From the NCBI GenBank assembly GCA_030040725.1, contig JASHTD010000324.1, positions 1 to 17,980 of the forward strand: 17,980 nt of DNA, given 5' to 3'. The stretch comes from Candidatus Sulfotelmatobacter sp. (GTDB lineage: Bacteria; Acidobacteriota; Terriglobia; Terriglobales; Acidobacteriaceae). Shown here in pieces: positions 14,443 to 17,980 of this stretch. The stretch's first letter is position 1, and every line of letters begins with the position of its first letter. The notes below the pieces were generated by a model, which was not told where the DNA came from, searched no databases, and saw nothing but the letters and a program-made list of their open reading frames with translations. Both the position numbers and the translations under genes were made by a program.

Positions 14443-15921
14443 TCACGCTAAAACCTTCTCCACTGCCGATGCCGCTCCGCGCGTCTGCCGCACCCGGTCG
14501 TAGACTCTTCCGTACTCGCGCGCCGAGGCGTTCCAGGAAAAGTCTTTGTTCATGCCGTTGCGCATCAGCGCCTGCCATGAGGTCTGATCGCGAAAAGCCT
14601 GCACAGCCTGCTTGATCGTGAGCAGCAGAGCCTCGCCGCTGTATTCGGTGAACTTGAAGCCAGTGCCCTTGCCGGAGCGGGCGTCCCAGGGTTCGATCGT
14701 GTCGTCGAGACCGCCGGTGACGCGAACGATAGGCACGGTTCCATACTTCAGGCTGTAGATCTGGTTCAGGCCGCAAGGCTCATACTTTGAAGGCATCAGA
14801 AACATGTCCGAGCCGGCTTCGATTTTGTGGGCGATGGCATTGTCATACGCCACCTTCACGGAAATCTTGTTGGGAAACTGCTTGTTGAGGCGGGTAAACA
14901 TTTCTTCATATTGCTTGTCGCCCGCGCCCAGAGCAACGACGATCATCTCTTCGCGCGCCAGGCGGTCCATGATCTGCGCGATCAGATCGAAACCTTTTTG
15001 CGCAGCGAAACGCGAAACGATGCCGATAACCGGCACTTTGGGACCAGCGTTATTCACACCGAATGCCGCCAGTAGATCCTGCTTGCACTGCGCCTTGCCG
15101 GAGAGATCCTGCGGAGAATATTTCGCTACCGTGAACTTATCGGTCTGCGGACTCCACTCATTGTAGTCAACCCCGTTCAGAATTCCAGTAACGGTCGCGG
15201 CGCGGTCTCGCAGCACTCCCTCGAGTCCGAATCCATACTCGGCGGTTTGGATTTCCTGGCTGTATTTCTTGCTGACGGTTGTAACGTAATCGGAATAGGT
15301 CAGTGCGCCTTTCAAGAAATTCACCTGGCCAAAAAATTCCATCTTCGACATGGTGAAGAGGTCCCAGGGAAGCATGAGCAGCGGCAAAACCTCCGGGGGA
15401 AATAATCCCTGATAACCCATGTTGTGGATCGTGAATACCGTTCCCACGTCGCGGAACGCCGGATCTTCCGCATAGACCGTCCGCAGCAGCACCGGCACCA
15501 GAGCCGATTGCCAGTCATGACAGTGAAACACATCCGGCACACCGAGAATCTTGGTTGCCTCGAGGACGGACCGGGAGAACAGCGCGAAGCGCTCGGCATT
15601 GTCGGGATAATCGCCCGCCGGCGTTCCGTAGAGCGCATCACGATCGAAGTATTCGGGATATTCAATAAAATAAAAGTGCACTCCGGACTGGTTCGCGGCG
15701 GTCACTACCGAAGCGAAGCGATACTTGTCATCGAACGGCACGGTGATGCTACGTACCACAGTCGCCGGATCGGCGAGTTTGGTCTGCTTGTAGCGCGGCA
15801 GATATACGCTGACCTGATGTCCCAGGGCGGCCAGTGCGCGTGGCAAAGCTCCAACCACGTCAGCCAATCCCCCGGTTTTTGAAAACGGCACGCCTTCCGA
15901 TGCTACGAATGCGATATGCAT
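14443..15921 (-). CDS. glgA: Glycogen (starch) synthase, GT5 family
   Basis: Cytosolic ADP-glucose-dependent alpha-1,4-glucan synthase, 492 residues from ATG 15921, the usual length. KTGGLADVVGALP (15-27) is the N-terminal ADP-glucose loop, HCHDW (133-137) and TIHNMGYQG (164-172) are family blocks, SRFAAQKG (303-310) carries the phosphate-contacting region, and KYEPCGLNQIYSLKYGTVPI (379-398) with VTGGLDDT (401-408) contains the catalytic Glu381. GAGGAGAGGG (15928-15937) upstream fixes this start; an in-frame ATG at 16080 would add 53 unrelated residues. No glgB, glgC or glgP is in the window. A 279-base divergent region separates it from rsmA. Confidence 0.97.
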   Translation of the reverse strand: MHIAFVASEGVPFSKTGGLADVVGALPRALAALGHQVSVYLPRYKQTKLADPATVVRSITVPFDDKYRFASVVTAANQSGVHFYFIEYPEYFDRDALYGTPAGDYPDNAERFALFSRSVLEATKILGVPDVFHCHDWQSALVPVLLRTVYAEDPAFRDVGTVFTIHNMGYQGLFPPEVLPLLMLPWDLFTMSKMEFFGQVNFLKGALTYSDYVTTVSKKYSQEIQTAEYGFGLEGVLRDRAATVTGILNGVDYNEWSPQTDKFTVAKYSPQDLSGKAQCKQDLLAAFGVNNAGPKVPVIGIVSRFAAQKGFDLIAQIMDRLAREEMIVVALGAGDKQYEEMFTRLNKQFPNKISVKVAYDNAIAHKIEAGSDMFLMPSKYEPCGLNQIYSLKYGTVPIVRVTGGLDDTIEPWDARSGKGTGFKFTEYSGEALLLTIKQAVQAFRDQTSWQALMRNGMNKDFSWNASAREYGRVYDRVRQTRGAASAVEKVLA

Positions 15922-16200
15922 GATTTTCCCTCTCCTCTGGCAAGACCCGCTTTTCACGGGCGCACGATATGATGGAATATGTAGTTGCGGGACCCAAACT
16001 CCCGCGCAATGCAGGCGGGCCAAATCATCGGCAGTCCTGCAGTTTGATTGGTGACCAGCACGCGCGAAGTCTCGCGGCAAAAACCGCGATGTCAGCGCGC
16101 CTCACTCGCATCCCGAGAGCAACCTGCGCGCCACGGATGCTAATTTAAACTGCGTGATCGCCGAATTATCAGTCTAACGCCCGAGGAAAAGAGGGTCAAC
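15922..16200. promoter_or_regulatory. Divergent glgA / rsmA intergenic region
   Basis: A 279-base non-coding stretch that must hold both start regions. Two short hairpins are visible: GCGGGA / TCCCGC (15987-15992, 16000-16005, 7-base loop) and CGCGG / CCGCG (16073-16077, 16084-16088). I cannot point to convincing -35/-10 pairs, and no riboswitch fold is recognised. Confidence 0.4.
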
Positions 16201-17079
16201 GTGCCGAAGGTAGTGTCAACCCGCCGTCCTCAACTCAAGCCCAAGCTAGGACAGCATTTCCTCGTGAGCGACACCTACGCCGGGCAGATTGCCGATGCGC
16301 TGGGCGACATTTCGCAAAGCACCGTCCTTGAAATTGGTCCGGGGCGTGGGATGCTGACTTCCCTGCTGGCCAAGCAGGCACGACGACTGATCGCGGTCGA
16401 ACTTGACCGCGTGCTGGCCGCGCAATTGAGACTCCGTTTTGGCATGTTTTCCAATGTCGAAATCATCGAGGCCGATATTCTCTCGATTGATTTCGATTCC
16501 CTGTTCGGTCCAAAACCCGGACTCGGCCGCCCCGGAATCGAATTCAAGCCCACTCCTGCAAAGGTAATCGGCAATCTTCCTTACTACATCACTTCCGATA
16601 TTCTGGTGCGCCTCTTCGACTATTCTAAATATTTCGAGACGTTGGTTGTCATGGTGCAGCGCGAGGTCGCTGACCGGATTGCCGCGAAACCCGGCACGCG
16701 TGATTATGGTTTGCTTTCGGCCACAGCGCAGCTTCATGCGCGGGTCGAAAAGCTTTTTACGCTCCCTCCCGGAGCGTTCTCCCCGCCGCCGAAGGTTTAT
16801 TCGACCGTGCTGCGGTTGACTTTGGCGCCACGGCATCCTGAACTTGGCATCGAGGAAACCCCCGATGGCAAAAATGGATTTATCAACTTTCTCAGACTCT
16901 CCTTCGGGCAAAAACGGAAAACGTTGTGGAATAACCTGAAATCCAACTATCCTGAGGCTGAGTTGCGGGCGGCGCTGGCAGAAACCAAGATAAAGCCTGT
17001 CGCCCGTGCCGAAACGTTGAGTCTGGAGCAAAGCGCGGCATTGTACCGCGCGTTGCGAAATTCGCGCGACAGCACATAG
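16201..17079 (+). CDS. rsmA: 16S rRNA (A1518/A1519-N6,N6)-dimethyltransferase
   Basis: KsgA/RsmA dimethylates two adjacent adenines in helix 45 of 16S rRNA using SAM, late in 30S assembly. The 292-residue protein begins at GTG with GAGGG at 16191-16195. KLGQHFL (15-21) opens the fold, VLEIGPGRGMLT (42-53) is the SAM loop, VELDR (66-70) binds the ribose, and NLPYY (125-129) is the catalytic motif. FSPPPKVYSTVLRL and LRLSFGQKRKTLWNNL mark the C-terminal domain. A loop of about 20 extra residues (around 101-121, Gly/Pro-rich) sits before NLPYY. The MEMO1-family gene follows after 52 bases and could be co-transcribed. Confidence 0.97.
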   Translation: MPKVVSTRRPQLKPKLGQHFLVSDTYAGQIADALGDISQSTVLEIGPGRGMLTSLLAKQARRLIAVELDRVLAAQLRLRFGMFSNVEIIEADILSIDFDSLFGPKPGLGRPGIEFKPTPAKVIGNLPYYITSDILVRLFDYSKYFETLVVMVQREVADRIAAKPGTRDYGLLSATAQLHARVEKLFTLPPGAFSPPPKVYSTVLRLTLAPRHPELGIEETPDGKNGFINFLRLSFGQKRKTLWNNLKSNYPEAELRAALAETKIKPVARAETLSLEQSAALYRALRNSRDST

Positions 17080-17131
17080 AAGCTGCGCAGCCCGCGTAAA
17101 CGTTGGCAGAAGTCCTTCGCGGAGGAACCCC

Positions 17132-17953
17132 ATGACCGCGATTACGATTCGTCATCCCGCCGTAGCCGGACGCTTTTACCCCGCAGATCCGCAGGTGTTG
17201 CGCTCGGAGTTGCAAGCATATCTTTCGTGCGAACGCGCACAAAAACCCGTTCGCGCTCTGGGCTGCATCGCCCCGCACGCTGGCTATATGTATTCCGGAC
17301 ATGTGGCGGGGGCGGTGTTTGCCGAACTGGAAATTCCCGAACTCTGCATCGTGATGTGCCCCAACCACACGGGCATGGGCCAGCCTTTGGCGATCATCAG
17401 CGAAGGCGCATGGGAAACGCCGCTGGGCGAGGTCCCCATCGACAGCGGCTTGGCTTCCGCCCTTAAGCGGCGCTTTCCTCTTCTGCACGAGGATACCGCC
17501 GCGCATCGCAACGAACATGCGGCGGAAGTCGAACTGCCGTTTCTGCAAATTCGGCAGACGCGCCTCAGGTTTGTGCCAATTGCCTTAGGAACCGGACGAT
17601 TCGAGATTCTTTCGCAATTGGGTGAAGCCATCGCCGAAGTAATCGCCGCGCATGGCAGGAACATCCTGATTGTGGCTTCCAGCGACATGAATCACTACGA
17701 GTCGGACGCCATCACTCGGGTGAAAGATCAAAGCGCGATTGAAGCGATTCTGCGCCTGGACGCTCTCGCGCTGTACGAGGTGGTTACGCAGCAGCATGTC
17801 GGTATGTGCGGTTTTGGCCCCGCCGTGGCCATGCTGACAGCAACGAAAAAGCTCGGCGCGTGTTCCGCCGAGCTAGTGAAATATGCAACTTCCGGAGATG
17901 TTTCTGGCGACCGCGACCTGGTTGTAGGCTACGCAGGAATCATCGTAGGCTGA
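17132..17953 (+). CDS. amrB: MEMO1-family / AmmeMemoRadiSam system protein B
   Basis: A 273-residue protein starting behind GGAGG (17121-17125). RHPAVAGRFYPADP (7-20) opens the family domain. The putative metal/active-site set of human MEMO1 is kept: His49 in APHAGYMYSG, His79 in CPNHTG and Cys226 in VGMCGFGP. NEHAAEVELPFLQ (127-139) and SSDMNHYE (183-190) are further family blocks. MEMO is related in fold to extradiol dioxygenases; its bacterial role within the AmmeMemoRadiSam set (with AMMECR1 and a radical SAM protein) is not settled. Neither partner gene lies in the window on this side; they may lie beyond the right edge, only 27 bases away. Confidence 0.94.
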   Translation: MTAITIRHPAVAGRFYPADPQVLRSELQAYLSCERAQKPVRALGCIAPHAGYMYSGHVAGAVFAELEIPELCIVMCPNHTGMGQPLAIISEGAWETPLGEVPIDSGLASALKRRFPLLHEDTAAHRNEHAAEVELPFLQIRQTRLRFVPIALGTGRFEILSQLGEAIAEVIAAHGRNILIVASSDMNHYESDAITRVKDQSAIEAILRLDALALYEVVTQQHVGMCGFGPAVAMLTATKKLGACSAELVKYATSGDVSGDRDLVVGYAGIIVG

Positions 17954-17980
17954 AAAACATACCGCGAAGTATCGTATGGT

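Noticed and set aside
15987..16088. Riboswitch or attenuator in the glgA leader
   Set aside because: Two short GC hairpins are present, but no T tract, leader peptide or known riboswitch core; such hairpins are common by chance at this GC content.
16246..17133. 295-residue minus-strand open frame opposite rsmA
   Set aside because: Antisense to an unmistakable rsmA; the Arg/Gln-rich translation has no domain logic.

Overview
The window looks like chromosomal DNA of an Acidobacteriota species (Terriglobia/Koribacter-like). This is an inference from gene content: large exported sortilin/VPS10-type Asp-box proteins in more than one copy, a Tat-exported class V aminotransferase, and a mix of ordinary housekeeping genes in short, often convergent units. 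GC content is moderately high and Shine-Dalgarno sites are clear. I see no rRNA, tRNA, CRISPR array, insertion sequence or intact prophage. Gene density is high; no stretch above 300 bases lacks a gene.

Layout. Positions 1-3724 (minus strand) hold three same-direction genes, read right to left: a metallo-beta-lactamase/double-rhodanese sulfur-metabolism protein, a class III-like polyphosphate kinase 2, and the N-terminal 432 residues of an exported Asp-box protein that runs off the left edge. A 183-base divergent promoter region separates these from a plus-strand pair: a second, closely related Asp-box protein of 1117 residues and a Tat-exported PLP-dependent class V aminotransferase. Next comes a lone DUF2235 (Tle1-like) alpha/beta hydrolase. 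Its stop codon overlaps, tail to tail, the stop of an inositol-3-phosphate synthase carrying an unexpected N-terminal integrase-like domain.

From 11.4 to 14.3 kb are small or housekeeping genes: a SnoaL/DUF4440-like protein, a DedA-family membrane protein converging on it with a 17-base overlap, a 74-residue hypothetical, endonuclease III with a basic N-terminal tail, and a 77-residue hypothetical behind a near-perfect ribosome binding site. From 14.4 kb to the end are glycogen synthase (glgA, minus), then 16S rRNA dimethyltransferase (rsmA/ksgA) and a MEMO1/AmmeMemoRadiSam-B protein (both plus).

The most unusual item is the inositol-phosphate synthase fusion. A good ribosome binding site places the start upstream of an integrase-like N-terminal module, the linker DNA contains three abutting perfect palindromes, and the 5' leader carries a GGTGRCAA-type inverted repeat. 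The inverted pair of Asp-box paralogues around the sulfur/polyphosphate genes is the second notable structure. No multi-gene defence or biosynthetic system is evident.
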